Below are positions 42,765 to 51,973 of a stretch of 64,000 nt of DNA, one piece after another (position 1 is the stretch's first letter; every line of letters starts with the position of its first letter). A program made the translations under genes and the position numbers. This DNA is from JBOCEF01 sp047610385. GTDB lineage: Bacteria; Pseudomonadota; Alphaproteobacteria; Rhodobacterales; Rhodobacteraceae. The stretch is from the NCBI GenBank assembly GCA_047610385.1, contig JBLGAC010000010.1, positions 1 through 64,000 on the forward strand, read 5' to 3'. Under the pieces are notes generated by a model. That model saw nothing but the letters and a program-made list of their open reading frames with translations, was not told where the DNA came from and did not search any database.

Positions 42765-42785
42765 GGGCGCCTGCCGCGCCCTTTT
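42765..42785 (+). terminator. Weak hairpin with T-run between flgF and flgG
   Basis: GGGCGC-CTGCC-GCGCCC followed by TTTT lies ten bases after flgF. The stem is only 6 pairs, so it may attenuate rather than end transcription within the flagellar operon; flgG could have its own promoter in the 91-base gap. Confidence 0.4.
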
Positions 42786-42846
42786 GCGGCCCTGACCGGG
42801 TTGTTCGTCCTGCGCGCTGCGCAGGCTCCGCCAGAAGGAGGATAAG

Positions 42847-43632
42847 ATGCGTGCTCTCAGAATCGCTGCGACCGGCATGGAAGCGCAACAGATGCGGGTG
42901 GAGGTGATCGCCAACAACCTGGCGAACATGAACACCACCGCCTACAATGCCCGACGGGTGGAGTTTGCGGATCTGCACTATCAGCAGGTTGCGCGCCCGG
43001 GCACGGTGAACGCGGCCGACGGATCGGTACTGCCGACGGGCGTGCAGCTCGGCCTCGGCGTGCGGGCTGCTTCGGTGTCGATGGACGTCGCGCAAGGCGC
43101 GTTGGAGCAGACGGGCAACGAGCTTGATGTTGCCATCGATGGCGCTGGCTATGTTGAAATCCTGCTCCCGTCGGGCCAAAGCGCTTATACCCGCGACGGC
43201 GCGTTCAAGCGCACCGGCGAAGGTGTTCTGGTCAACTCCGATGGCTATGAGGTGCAGCCGCAGATTGTCATTCCCGACGATGCGCGTTCGATCAGCATCA
43301 ACGGGGCGGGCGAGGTTTACGCCTACTTCCTCAATCAGGTGGATGGGCAAAATCTGGGCCAGATTTCCCTCACGTCCTTCTCCAACCAAAAAGGGCTCGA
43401 GGCGATCGGCGGCAATCTCTACCTTGAGACTGAGGCCTCCGGCGCTCCGGTTTCGGGCGATCCCGGGGTGGATGGGCGCGGCACCCTTCGCCAAGGCTTT
43501 CTTGAGGAAAGCTCAGTGGATCCGGTCCGCGCCATCACCGAACTGATCGAGGCGCAGCGCGGATATGAGCTGAACGCCAAGGTCATCACCGCCGCCGACC
43601 AGATGCTCGGCGCGACCACGCAGATCCGCTGA
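42847..43632 (+). CDS. flgG: Flagellar basal-body rod protein FlgG
   Basis: The distal rod protein, 261 residues, is the normal length. The N-terminal motif is RIAATGMEAQQMRVEVIANN followed by LANMNTTAYNARR. The central IDGAGYVEILLPSGQSAYTR and the C-terminal SSVDPVRAITELIEAQRGYE also match the family. It has a strong AAGGAGG ribosome-binding site. flgA and flgH follow closely. Confidence 0.97.
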   Translation: MRALRIAATGMEAQQMRVEVIANNLANMNTTAYNARRVEFADLHYQQVARPGTVNAADGSVLPTGVQLGLGVRAASVSMDVAQGALEQTGNELDVAIDGAGYVEILLPSGQSAYTRDGAFKRTGEGVLVNSDGYEVQPQIVIPDDARSISINGAGEVYAYFLNQVDGQNLGQISLTSFSNQKGLEAIGGNLYLETEASGAPVSGDPGVDGRGTLRQGFLEESSVDPVRAITELIEAQRGYELNAKVITAADQMLGATTQIR

Positions 43633-43633
43633 G

Positions 43634-44095
43634 ATGATGGGACGCTTTTCCAACATGTTGCGCGGCGGGCTGATCGCGCTGGCGCTGGCCACGCCGTTGG
43701 CGGCGCAGACGCGCGACGCCGCTGTCGAGCGTTTCGTCACGCCCAGCCGGGTGATCCGCGCAGGGGACCTGATCGGCGCTGGCGATCTTACGCTTCGTGC
43801 CGGCCCAGCCGGTGCCAGCCTGACTGATCCCGCGCAGGCGGTTGGGCTTGAGGCCCGCGCCACGCTTTATCCCGGCCGCCCAGTCGCGTTTGGCGATCTG
43901 GGCCCACCGGCATTGGTGGAGCGCAACCAGATCGTCACCATCCGCTTTCGCCGCGGTGGTCTGCTGATTGAAACCGATGGCCGCGCGCTGGATCGGGGTG
44001 CCAACGGGCGGCGGATCCGGGTGATGAACCTTACGTCGCGCACAACTGTGATCGCGCGCGTGACTGGCGCAGATATGGTGGAGGTCGGGCAATGA
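43634..44095 (+). CDS. flgA: P-ring assembly chaperone FlgA
   Basis: The 153-residue periplasmic protein has a signal peptide (GLIALALATPLAAQT) and a SAF-type domain: RVIRAGDLIGAGDL, then ARATLYPGRPVAFGDLGPP and a C-terminal beta part ending DMVEVGQ. FlgA assists P-ring formation by FlgI, which lies outside the window. It starts two bases after the flgG stop, relying on coupling as no good ribosome-binding site is visible, and overlaps flgH by 4 bases. It is shorter than enterobacterial FlgA, as usual in this order. Confidence 0.87.
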   Translation: MMGRFSNMLRGGLIALALATPLAAQTRDAAVERFVTPSRVIRAGDLIGAGDLTLRAGPAGASLTDPAQAVGLEARATLYPGRPVAFGDLGPPALVERNQIVTIRFRRGGLLIETDGRALDRGANGRRIRVMNLTSRTTVIARVTGADMVEVGQ

Positions 44096-44829
44096 AGATC
44101 CTGCTTTGCGCGGTGTCGCTCGCGCTCGTCATCTCTGGCTGTGCGCGGATCGAAGGTGTCGGCAAGGCGCCCGATTTCACGCCACCGGGCGCGCCGCTAC
44201 ATCCCGCCCCGCCGCCCGCGCCGCGCCGCATCGCGCTGGCCTCGCCGCCGCCGGAGGCTGAACCGGTCGGGGCTGCTGCGGCTTCGCTGTGGCGCTCAGG
44301 CCCACGGTCGCTGTTTGGCGATCAGCGCGCCCGGCGGCCGGGGGACATCGTCACCGTAGTTATCGAGATCAACGACAAGGCCTCAATTTCCAACGCCACG
44401 CAGCGCAACCGCTCAGGGTCTGAGGATATGTCTGTCGGTGCATTCTTCGGTGCGCCTGAACTGATCAGCGAAACGCTCGGCATTTCGACCGATCCGGGGG
44501 CGCAGCTCAGTTCCAGCTCCGCCTCGACCGGATCGGGGTCCGTCAGCCGTGATGAAAAGATTGAACTGCGGGTGGCAGCCACGGTCATGGACGTGCTGCC
44601 CAACGGGCACATGATCATCGCGGGCACCCAGGAAGTGCGCGTTAACTTTGAGCTTCGCGATCTGCAGGTCTCTGGAATCGTTCGACCTGAAGACGTCTCG
44701 CGCCGCAATGAAATCACCTATGATCGCATCGCTGAGGCCCGGATCGCCTATGGCGGGCGCGGTCAGATCACCGACGTGCAGCAGCCGCGATACGGCCAGC
44801 AGATCGCTGACATCATCCTGCCGTTCTGA
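44092..44829 (+). CDS. flgH: Flagellar L-ring lipoprotein FlgH
   Basis: The 245-residue outer-membrane L-ring protein has a lipoprotein signal (LALVISGCAR). The FlgH core contains SLFGDQRARRPGDIVTVVIE, NDKASISNATQRNRSG, SGSVSRDEKIELRVAATV and the C-terminal RIAYGGRGQITDVQQPRYG. It forms the outer bushing for the rod. ATGA overlap with flgA. Confidence 0.95.
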   Translation: MKILLCAVSLALVISGCARIEGVGKAPDFTPPGAPLHPAPPPAPRRIALASPPPEAEPVGAAAASLWRSGPRSLFGDQRARRPGDIVTVVIEINDKASISNATQRNRSGSEDMSVGAFFGAPELISETLGISTDPGAQLSSSSASTGSGSVSRDEKIELRVAATVMDVLPNGHMIIAGTQEVRVNFELRDLQVSGIVRPEDVSRRNEITYDRIAEARIAYGGRGQITDVQQPRYGQQIADIILPF

Positions 44830-44840
44830 GAGGCCCCGAC

Positions 44841-45404
44841 ATGAAAATGCTCTTTCCCGTCATTCTTGCGATCCTCGGCCTTGTCGGGGGCGTCGCCGCC
44901 GGCCATTTCATGAAACCGCCGCCCGCCCTGGCCGCAATGGCGGCTGGCGGCCATGGCGCTTCGGAACCCGTCTTGGCGGCGGATTCTGGCAGCGATCATG
45001 GCGGTGGCCATAACACTCCAACGCCTGAGGACCCGTCCTCGATTCCCACGGCTGACGATCACAATCCTGCGGATGACGCGAAGTACGAATATGTTGTGTT
45101 GGACAAGCAATTCGTTGTGCCGCTGGTCAATGAAAGCCGCGTGCACGCGATGATCATCCTGTCGCTGTCTGTCGAAGCGACGGTGGACGGGGTGGATTTT
45201 GTGCACCGCCGCTCTCCCAAGTTGCGCGACGTGTTTCTTCAGGTGCTGTTCCGTCATGCGCATTCAGGTGGTTTCAACGGCGTATTTACTGGCGGGCAGG
45301 CGATGGCGGATCTGCGCGCTGGGCTGCGCGACGCGGCCAAGGGGGTGCTGGGCGAGACGGTCCATGATGTGCTGGTCACTGACATCGTGCGCCAGGATAT
45401 GTGA
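44841..45404 (+). CDS. Second FliL-family protein
   Basis: The 187-residue protein has an N-terminal helix (MLFPVILAILGLVGGVAAGHF), a His/Gly-rich linker (about 45-75), and a FliL domain: YVVLDKQFVVPLVNESRV, MIILSLSVEATVD, and the C-terminal TVHDVLVTDIVRQDM. It is distinct from the FliL at 37011 and closes the operon 11 bases after flgH. It may form a second ring or substitute for FliL in some conditions; this is inference. The His-rich linker could bind metal. Confidence 0.8.
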   Translation: MKMLFPVILAILGLVGGVAAGHFMKPPPALAAMAAGGHGASEPVLAADSGSDHGGGHNTPTPEDPSSIPTADDHNPADDAKYEYVVLDKQFVVPLVNESRVHAMIILSLSVEATVDGVDFVHRRSPKLRDVFLQVLFRHAHSGGFNGVFTGGQAMADLRAGLRDAAKGVLGETVHDVLVTDIVRQDM

Positions 45405-45462
45405 CGCGCAGCGGCTGGATATGAAAGCGGGGCACCTGCTGCATTGCGCAGATTGCGGCAGA

Positions 45463-45990
45463 TCAGCTTGCCGGGGTGCGTTCGGTTTCTTGCGCGAGGC
45501 CGGAAAGCTCGCTGCCGATATCGCCACCATCGGAGCGGCCATTGGTTTTGATGCGATCTTCGCACAGAACCTCAGCGCGTTCAGCCAGCTTGTCGATAAC
45601 GCCGTTCACCCAGAGCCGCTCCTCCGCGGACAGCGCCTCAAGCAGATATGCCTCACGCTCACGCACGATGCGCGTCGCGTCCTGAACCATTGTCCCGCCT
45701 GCATTGGTCAGGTGCAGGATCTTGATCCGCCGGTCCTCTCGGGCCTCATGGCGACGGATCAGGCCTCGTTCTTCCAAACGCGATGCCGACCGGCTGATGG
45801 CCACTTTATCAAGCCCGGTCATCTGTGCGATGTCGCGCGTGGGTGCCGGATCCGCCTCAGCCACGGCCGACAGCACGCGCCATTCGTCGGATGACAGCCC
45901 AAAGTGCGCTGTGTGAATCTCGGCCATGGACGCGTCGACGGCGCGGGCGAGGTGTACAAGACGATAGGGAAAAAACTTGTCGATTTGCAT
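45463..45990 (-). CDS. MarR-family transcriptional regulator
   Basis: The 175-residue regulator has the MarR winged helix: LSSDEWRVLSAVAEADP, TRDIAQMTGLDKVAISRSAS, then the wing RHEAREDRRIKILHLT. The ATG at 45990 has GGGAG 8 bases upstream and gives the family's normal N-terminus. It converges on the flagellar operon and stands alone, so its targets and ligand are unknown. Confidence 0.85.
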   Translation of the reverse strand: MQIDKFFPYRLVHLARAVDASMAEIHTAHFGLSSDEWRVLSAVAEADPAPTRDIAQMTGLDKVAISRSASRLEERGLIRRHEAREDRRIKILHLTNAGGTMVQDATRIVREREAYLLEALSAEERLWVNGVIDKLAERAEVLCEDRIKTNGRSDGGDIGSELSGLAQETERTPAS

Positions 45991-46115
45991 ATCTGGGTCT
46001 CCCGTAACCATTTCCGTCTTCAACTTAACATTGCGAAACTTTGGAACATTGATTCAAGTCCATTTGCGCAAAAACATCAACAGACATGAGAATTTTACGC
46101 GCGCGGCAGGGCGAT

Positions 46116-47024
46116 TCAGCCAGTGCCTTCGGTACCGCGCGACGCCTCGGTGATCATCCAGTCGCGGAACGCCTGCAAGGGCGCTGAGGGTGGACGCCCC
46201 GCTGGCCAGACCAGTCGATAGGCACCTCGGCTTTCGAACGGGCGGCCCCAGGCGATGACCAATTCTCCGCGCGCAAGCTCAGTTTCGGTCATGAACATCG
46301 GCAGCAGCGCCACCCCCAATCCGGACATCGCCGCGCGCGACAGCGCTGCGAAATGATCGAATGTCATCGCGCCGGGCGTCGAACCTGGCGCGCCATGGGC
46401 CGCGAACCAGTCCGCCCAGGCATGGGGCCGCGTCGCGATGTTCAGGCGCGGTGCCGCGGCCACGTCTGCTGGCCCGGCAAAGCGCCGCTCGCGCGCCATG
46501 TCGGGCGCGCACATGGCGGCCATCGTCTCGCGCATCAGCGGCACGCCGTCGCAACTTGGCCAGTCGCTTTCGCCGAAGGTCAGCGCCGCATCATGGCCCG
46601 CCGCCGCCAGATCAAAGGGTGCAAGGGCGGTGGCCAGATTGATCGTCACCCCCGGATGCGCCTGCAAAAACCGCGGCAGACGCGGCGCCAGCCAGCGCGC
46701 GCCGAACGTGGGCAGAATCGCGATCGATAGCACGCCGCCATCGGGGTTGACCGCCGCGGCCTGGCTTGCCGCCCCGATGATCGCCAGCGCGCGCGCCACC
46801 TCACGGGCATAAACCTCGCCCGCCCGCGTCAGGTGCAGCCGCTGGCGTTCGCGCGCGAACAATTGCACCGCAAGCCGCGCCTCCAGCGCCGCGATCTGGC
46901 GGCTGACGGCGCTTTGGGTCAGCCCCAGTTCCGCCGCCGCGGCGGTGACAGCGCCGAGACGGGCGGTCGATTCAAAGGCGCTCAGATGCGCGGTGTCGGG
47001 CAGAAAACGGCGCGGGTGGGGCAT
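46116..47024 (-). CDS. LysR-family regulator, probably of glutaryl-CoA dehydrogenase
   Basis: The 302-residue protein has an N-terminal LysR helix-turn-helix (LSAFESTARLGAVTAAAAEL, LTQSAVSRQIAALEARL) and a substrate domain like the GcvA/GcdR branch. It is divergent from gcdH with a T-N11-A dyad between them, the usual arrangement for autoregulated activation of the neighbouring gene. Glutarate or glutaryl-CoA as inducer is inferred from this context. Confidence 0.87.
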   Translation of the reverse strand: MPHPRRFLPDTAHLSAFESTARLGAVTAAAAELGLTQSAVSRQIAALEARLAVQLFARERQRLHLTRAGEVYAREVARALAIIGAASQAAAVNPDGGVLSIAILPTFGARWLAPRLPRFLQAHPGVTINLATALAPFDLAAAGHDAALTFGESDWPSCDGVPLMRETMAAMCAPDMARERRFAGPADVAAAPRLNIATRPHAWADWFAAHGAPGSTPGAMTFDHFAALSRAAMSGLGVALLPMFMTETELARGELVIAWGRPFESRGAYRLVWPAGRPPSAPLQAFRDWMITEASRGTEGTG

Positions 47025-47030
47025 GGGTTA

Positions 47031-47047
47031 TTCTCAATCAGCATGAA
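47031..47047. promoter_or_regulatory. LysR-type T-N11-A dyad
   Basis: TTC-N11-GAA lies 7 bases before the LysR start and 90 bases before gcdH. It has the spacing of LysR-regulator recognition sites. Confidence 0.45.
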
Positions 47048-47136
47048 CTTGGTGCGAACGCGCATTATCATTCGGGCCTGAACCGGAGTATGTCATGCGC
47101 AATCGGAACGCGCACGCCTAGATCGGAGACGCCGCC

Positions 47137-48345
47137 ATGGACGACAAACCGGGCAAAGGCCCCAGCCTCGCCGCCTTCAATTGGGAGGATCCGTTCCTTC
47201 TGGCCGACCAGCTGACGGAGGAGGAGCGGATGCTCGCGGACGGCGCGCGCGCGTTTGCCGCCGACAAGCTGCAGCCGCGGATCACCAATGCCTATCTTAA
47301 TGAGACCGTTGAGCCTGAGATCTTCGCCGAAATGGGCGCGGCCGGGCTGCTCGGTGCCACGGTGCCTGAAGAATACGGTGGCCTCGGCGCCGGCTATGTC
47401 AGCTACGGGCTGGTCGCGCGAGAGGTTGAGCGGGTCGATAGCGGCTATCGCTCAATGATGTCGGTGCAGTCATCTTTGGTGATGTATCCGATTCAGGCCT
47501 ATGGTTCGGAAGAACAGCGCAAAAAATACCTGCCTGGCCTCGCCGCTGGCACGTCAATCGGCTGCTTTGGTTTGACCGAGCCTGAGGCCGGTTCTGACCC
47601 CGCCGGCATGAAAACCCGCGCTGAGAAGATCGACGGCGGGTATCGGATTTCTGGCGGCAAGATGTGGATTTCGAACGCACCGATCGCGGATGTGTTCGTG
47701 ATCTGGGCGAAATCGGACGCCCATGGCGGCAAGATCCGCGGCTTTGTGCTTGAAAAGGGCATGAAGGGGCTGAGCACGCCTAAGATTGGCGGGAAACTGT
47801 CACTGCGCGCCTCGGTCACCGGTGAGATCGTGATGGACAAGGTTGAGGTCGGCGAAGACGCGCTGCTTCCCAACGTCGAAGGGCTGAAGGGTCCGTTCGG
47901 CTGTCTGAACCGCGCACGCTACGGCATCGCGTGGGGCTGCATGGGCGCTGCTGAGGATTGCTGGCTGCGGTCGCGCCGTTATGGCCTTGATCGCGTGCAG
48001 TTCGGCAAACCGCTGGCCCACACCCAGTTGTTCCAGAAGAAACTGGCCGACATGCAGACCGAAATTGCGCTGGGGTATCAAGCCGCTCTGCGCGTTGGCC
48101 GTCTGATGGACGAAGGTCGCGCGGCGCCGGAGATGATTTCAATCATCAAGCGCAACAACTGCGGCAAGGCGCTGGACATCGCCCGGCAGGCCCGCGACAT
48201 GCACGGCGGCAACGGCATCATGGCCGAATACCACGTGATGCGGCATGCCGCGAACCTTGAAACGGTGAACACGTATGAGGGCGCGCATGACGTGCACGCG
48301 CTGATTTTGGGCCGTGCGCAGACGGGCTTGCAGGCGTTCTACTGA
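47137..48345 (+). CDS. gcdH: Glutaryl-CoA dehydrogenase
   Basis: The 402-residue acyl-CoA dehydrogenase family flavoprotein oxidises and decarboxylates glutaryl-CoA to crotonyl-CoA in lysine and tryptophan breakdown. FAD and substrate motifs include GCFGLTEPEAGSDPAGM, KMWISNAPIADVFVIWAK and RARYGIAWGCMGAAEDC. The catalytic glutamate is E381 in NTYEGAHDVH, typical of GCDH rather than straight-chain enzymes. GGAG precedes the ATG, and a strong terminator follows. Confidence 0.95.
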   Translation: MDDKPGKGPSLAAFNWEDPFLLADQLTEEERMLADGARAFAADKLQPRITNAYLNETVEPEIFAEMGAAGLLGATVPEEYGGLGAGYVSYGLVAREVERVDSGYRSMMSVQSSLVMYPIQAYGSEEQRKKYLPGLAAGTSIGCFGLTEPEAGSDPAGMKTRAEKIDGGYRISGGKMWISNAPIADVFVIWAKSDAHGGKIRGFVLEKGMKGLSTPKIGGKLSLRASVTGEIVMDKVEVGEDALLPNVEGLKGPFGCLNRARYGIAWGCMGAAEDCWLRSRRYGLDRVQFGKPLAHTQLFQKKLADMQTEIALGYQAALRVGRLMDEGRAAPEMISIIKRNNCGKALDIARQARDMHGGNGIMAEYHVMRHAANLETVNTYEGAHDVHALILGRAQTGLQAFY

Positions 48346-48368
48346 GGGCGACGCACCGGAGCGAATTG

Positions 48369-48400
48369 AAAAGGCCCCGTGCGGTGCGCGGGGCCTTTTT
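48369..48400 (+). terminator. Terminator of gcdH
   Basis: AAAAGGCCCCG pairs with CGGGGCCTTTT around a 9-base loop and ends in five T residues, 24 bases after the gcdH stop. Confidence 0.88.
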
Positions 48401-48490
48401 CATGCGGCGGGGGAGTCTACGATGCGCCAGCGGCGGCCTGATCGTCGGGATGTCGCCCTTGACGCCAATAAAGCCAGTAGCTGTCAGCCT

Positions 48491-49063
48491 TCATGCCTTA
48501 GAGAGAAGAGCTTGCTGGCCGCGAAGATTACGATATGCTGGTTCAACAATTTCCAGAAGCTCTTTCGCGGGAAAGTTAATTATCGAAGTGTGCTCAGAAA
48601 AATCCCCGTCCTCCCACGCCGCAAGGACGGCATCGTAGACATAAATATGAGCAAGCGCTTTCGTGAGGGCGCGGGGTATTTCATCGTCCTCGAGTAGGTC
48701 CAAGTTCTCGACGATAATTCCTTCAAGTTTTTTGTTCATAGGGTGGAAAACGATTTTCATCCAATTGCGCCAGGTGGTTATCTCATTGTCAGAAAGGGGG
48801 AAGCCTTCTGTGAAATATCCCCCCTGCCTATGTTTAGGCCATTTTGTTTTAGAAAAGGCAGCCCAAGCGGCGTTTCCAGCCAAAAGGCGTGCATATAGCG
48901 GGCCATACAGTAGGCGCAGTTTCTTGTTGATTAATTCAAGCTGGGCCTGCCTTCTGTACTGATGGCGAGAGTGAAAATAGGTGAATATCCACCCTGTGGT
49001 TGCGACTGTAATCGTAATTACGAATGGCGTAATATTTGTGAACGTCGCAGCGCTTAAGCTCAA
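48491..49063 (-). CDS. Small hypothetical membrane-anchored protein
   Basis: The 190-residue protein of unknown family has one predicted N-terminal helix (ITPFVITITVATTGWIFTYF) followed by a charged cytosolic or periplasmic helical part containing KKLRLLYGPLYARLLAGN. The start is TTG 49063 with AAGGA upstream; no early ATG exists. The gene is AT-richer than the surrounding chromosomal genes, which suggests transfer. I see no motif that reveals its function. Confidence 0.6.
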   Translation of the reverse strand: MSLSAATFTNITPFVITITVATTGWIFTYFHSRHQYRRQAQLELINKKLRLLYGPLYARLLAGNAAWAAFSKTKWPKHRQGGYFTEGFPLSDNEITTWRNWMKIVFHPMNKKLEGIIVENLDLLEDDEIPRALTKALAHIYVYDAVLAAWEDGDFSEHTSIINFPAKELLEIVEPAYRNLRGQQALLSKA

Positions 49064-49291
49064 TTTATATTCATCCTTTGCGACAGCTTAATCTTTGGGG
49101 GGCTGCGGCATGGTTCGCGAGCCGTACAGCACCGCCAAAAATTGTATGAAGAGGCAATCGAAAGCTTTTTAACTTTAGCTATTCACACGATTCGCGCAAC
49201 GTTAGAACCGTGCATTCCAACGAAAATCTGTTCCGAAGATGCCTGCTTCGTCCGAAGCCTTGATATTGCCGCCCCCCTCGCGGCGAGGCTT

Positions 49292-49480
49292 TCAAAAATC
49301 CGACACAATCCCCTTCTTCTCCCAATCGCCGAACCGCGTCGGTTCTGGCCCGTCGCGGCCGCCCAGTTCGACCGGCAACTCGGCGTCGGGCGACGCGGCT
49401 TTGCGGGCCTCGGCCTCGGCCAGCGCGCGGGCGGCGGCGGCTTTCAGGCGGGTCTCTTTCGTTTCCACGAGTTCGGGCAT
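49292..49480 (-). CDS. DUF1674 (SDHAF4-like) protein
   Basis: A 62-residue protein ends in the diagnostic DUF1674 motif PTRFGDWEKKGIVSDF. In mitochondria the homologue SDHAF4 binds flavinylated SdhA and helps succinate dehydrogenase assembly. The N-terminal half is charged and helical. GGAGG is placed 6 bases before the ATG. It is divergent from htpX by 96 bases. Assignment rests on the C-terminal signature; a role with bacterial SDH is inferred. Confidence 0.82.
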   Translation of the reverse strand: MPELVETKETRLKAAAARALAEAEARKAASPDAELPVELGGRDGPEPTRFGDWEKKGIVSDF

Positions 49481-49576
49481 ATATCCCTCCTGAGCTTGGG
49501 GCGCATGACGTCCCACCAGATAGGCCGCGCGGGCAGGGGATGCAAACCGCCCACCGCCGATGACCGAAGAAGAGCC

Positions 49577-50536
49577 ATGAACCAGATCAAAACCATGATG
49601 CTGCTCGCCTCGCTGACCGCGCTTTTCATGGGCGTCGGTTGGCTGATCGGCGGGACCGGGGGCGCGTTGATTGCGCTGCTCGTGGCCGGGGGCATGAACG
49701 TGTATGCGTTCTGGAATTCGGACAAGGCGGTGCTGGCGCGGTACAATGCGCAGCCGGTGACCCGCGCCTCGGCGCCAGATCTGCATGACATCGTCGGGCA
49801 ATTGGCGCAGAACGCCGGTCTGCCCATGCCGCGTGTCTATATTATCAATGAGGCGCAGCCCAACGCCTTTGCGACCGGGCGCAACCCGGAAAACGCCGCC
49901 GTGGCCGCCACGACGGGCCTGCTGAGCACCCTGAGCCGAGAGGAAATCGCCGCCGTGATGGCCCATGAACTTGCCCATGTGAAGAACCGCGACACGCTGA
50001 TCATGACCGTGGCCGCGACTGTGGGCGGCGCGATTTCGATGCTCGCGCAGTTTGGGATGTTTTTTGGCGGTGGGCGGAACCGTGAAGGTGGCGGTCTGGG
50101 GATTGTCGGTGTGCTGCTGGCCGCGATTCTGGCGCCGATGGCCGCGATGATGATTCAGATGCTGATTTCGCGCACCCGCGAATATTCCGCCGACCGGCTG
50201 GGCGCACAGATTTGCGGCAATCCGCTGTGGCTCGCGTCGGCGCTGCAACGCCTGTCTGCGCCGCACCCGGTGATGGAGCGGGCGGAGCGCAACCCCGCAT
50301 CGGCCCATATGTTCATCGTGAACCCGCTGTCGGGCCGCGGGATGGACAGTCTTTTCGCCACCCATCCATCCATGCGCAACCGCATCGCCGCGCTTGAGGA
50401 TCAGGCCCGCCAGATGGGCGCAACCGCTGGCGCACGCCTGCAGGCCGGGATGCGTGAGACGCGCACCGGCGTGCCGCGCACAGGCGTGCCGCGCATTGGC
50501 GCAAGACGCCCCACAGTCAAAGGACCCTGGTCATGA
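49577..50536 (+). CDS. htpX: Membrane zinc protease HtpX
   Basis: The 319-residue M48 protease degrades misfolded membrane proteins. Two N-terminal helices precede the zinc motif HELAH at 130-134, two more hydrophobic segments follow, and SRTREYSADRLGAQI supplies the third ligand. The tail has a small repeat (TGVPRTGVPRIG). The stop overlaps the rsmB start as ATGA, so the two are co-transcribed. Confidence 0.95.
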   Translation: MNQIKTMMLLASLTALFMGVGWLIGGTGGALIALLVAGGMNVYAFWNSDKAVLARYNAQPVTRASAPDLHDIVGQLAQNAGLPMPRVYIINEAQPNAFATGRNPENAAVAATTGLLSTLSREEIAAVMAHELAHVKNRDTLIMTVAATVGGAISMLAQFGMFFGGGRNREGGGLGIVGVLLAAILAPMAAMMIQMLISRTREYSADRLGAQICGNPLWLASALQRLSAPHPVMERAERNPASAHMFIVNPLSGRGMDSLFATHPSMRNRIAALEDQARQMGATAGARLQAGMRETRTGVPRTGVPRIGARRPTVKGPWS

Positions 50537-51897
50537 GCGATCATCGCAAGGGCGGCAAACCGCGCGCCTTTTCAGCCAAGCCCGCGCCCGCGCCCGAACC
50601 TGTGCGCATCCCCGAAGGCCACGCCGCACGGCAGGAGGCGCTGCGGTTGCTGGCAGGCGTGCTCGACGGTGGGCGGATGATGTCGGAGCTGACCGACCGC
50701 ACACCGGGCGACATCTCCGGCCCTGACCGCGCGCGCGCTGGCGCCATCGCCAACGCGGTGCTGCGGCGCATGGGGCAGGCGGACGCGGCGCTGGCACCGT
50801 TCCTGCAGCGCACACCCAGGGGTCCGGTGCTGCACGCCATGCGCATGGCGGTGGTTGAGGCGCTGAGCCTCGGCACCCCCGTCCATGCCGCGGTCGACGG
50901 CGCTGTGGCGGCGATCAAGGACCATCCCGGCGCGTCGCGCTTTGCCGCATTGGTCAACGCCGTGACCCGCAAGGCAACCGGCGCAGGGCCGTGGGCTGAG
51001 GACGATACGGTTGATGCAGCCCGGCTCAACACCCCCGGCTGGCTTTGGGGGCGGCTCAGCTCTGCCTATGGCCAAGCTGCGGCCCATGCCATCTGTGCCG
51101 CGCATCTGGGCGATCCGCCCGTGGACCTGACCCCCCATCCCGGCGCCGATGCGGCAATGTTGGCCGAAGCCATGGGCGCTGAGATCCTGCCCACCGGGTC
51201 GTTGCGCCTGATGCGCCGCCCGCAGATATCCGCCCTGCCGGGGTTTGACGAAGGCGCGTTCTGGGTGCAGGACGCCGCCGCCGCCTTGCCCGCCCGCCTG
51301 ATTGGCGCGAAGCCGGGGATGCGGGTGCTGGACCTGTGCGCGGCGCCCGGCGGCAAGACCATGCAGCTGGCAGCGACGGGGGCCGATGTCACCGCGCTCG
51401 ACATCAACGACAAGCGTCTGGCGCGGGTTGAGGAAAACCTTGCGCGCACCGAGATCACGGCAACCATCGTTCATGCCGATGCGCTGGATTGGACGCCTGA
51501 TGCACCGTTTGACGCCATTTTGCTGGACGCGCCCTGTTCGGCCACCGGCACCGTGCGCCGCCATCCTGATCTGCCGCATTTGAAAGAGGCGTTCGATCTG
51601 AAGGAGCTGACCACGCTTCAGGACGCCATGCTGGACCGTGCGTGGACCTGGTTGGCGCCGGGCGGGCGGCTGGTGTTCGCAACCTGCTCATTGCTGCCCG
51701 AGGAAGGTGAGGCGCGGGTCGCCGCGTTTCTGGCCCGCACCCCCGATGCGGCGCGCGATCCGGTGGATGCGCATGCCTTGGGCGCGGCGCCTGAATGGGT
51801 CAACGGCGATGGCGAATTGCGGCTGCGCCCTGATTTTCTGGCCGAAAAAGGCGGGATGGACGGGTTTTTTGCTGCATCGTTGGTTCGGGGCGGGTGA
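50533..51897 (+). CDS. rsmB: 16S rRNA (cytosine-C5) methyltransferase RsmB-like
   Basis: The 454-residue protein has an N-terminal NusB-like RNA-binding domain (about 30-160) and a C-terminal Rossmann methyltransferase: LDLCAAPGGKTMQLAA (SAM), LLDAPCSATGTVRRHPD with one active cysteine and VFATCSLLPEEGE with the other. RsmB methylates C967 of 16S rRNA. It is coupled to htpX by a 4-base overlap and followed by the heparinase-like gene. Confidence 0.92.
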   Translation: MSDHRKGGKPRAFSAKPAPAPEPVRIPEGHAARQEALRLLAGVLDGGRMMSELTDRTPGDISGPDRARAGAIANAVLRRMGQADAALAPFLQRTPRGPVLHAMRMAVVEALSLGTPVHAAVDGAVAAIKDHPGASRFAALVNAVTRKATGAGPWAEDDTVDAARLNTPGWLWGRLSSAYGQAAAHAICAAHLGDPPVDLTPHPGADAAMLAEAMGAEILPTGSLRLMRRPQISALPGFDEGAFWVQDAAAALPARLIGAKPGMRVLDLCAAPGGKTMQLAATGADVTALDINDKRLARVEENLARTEITATIVHADALDWTPDAPFDAILLDAPCSATGTVRRHPDLPHLKEAFDLKELTTLQDAMLDRAWTWLAPGGRLVFATCSLLPEEGEARVAAFLARTPDAARDPVDAHALGAAPEWVNGDGELRLRPDFLAEKGGMDGFFAASLVRGG

Positions 51898-51973
51898 CAC
51901 GCCCCGCGCCATCGGCGTATTTTGCGCCTGACGCGATGCCACCCCCCGCCCCCAGCCGCATGAGGTCCCGCGC

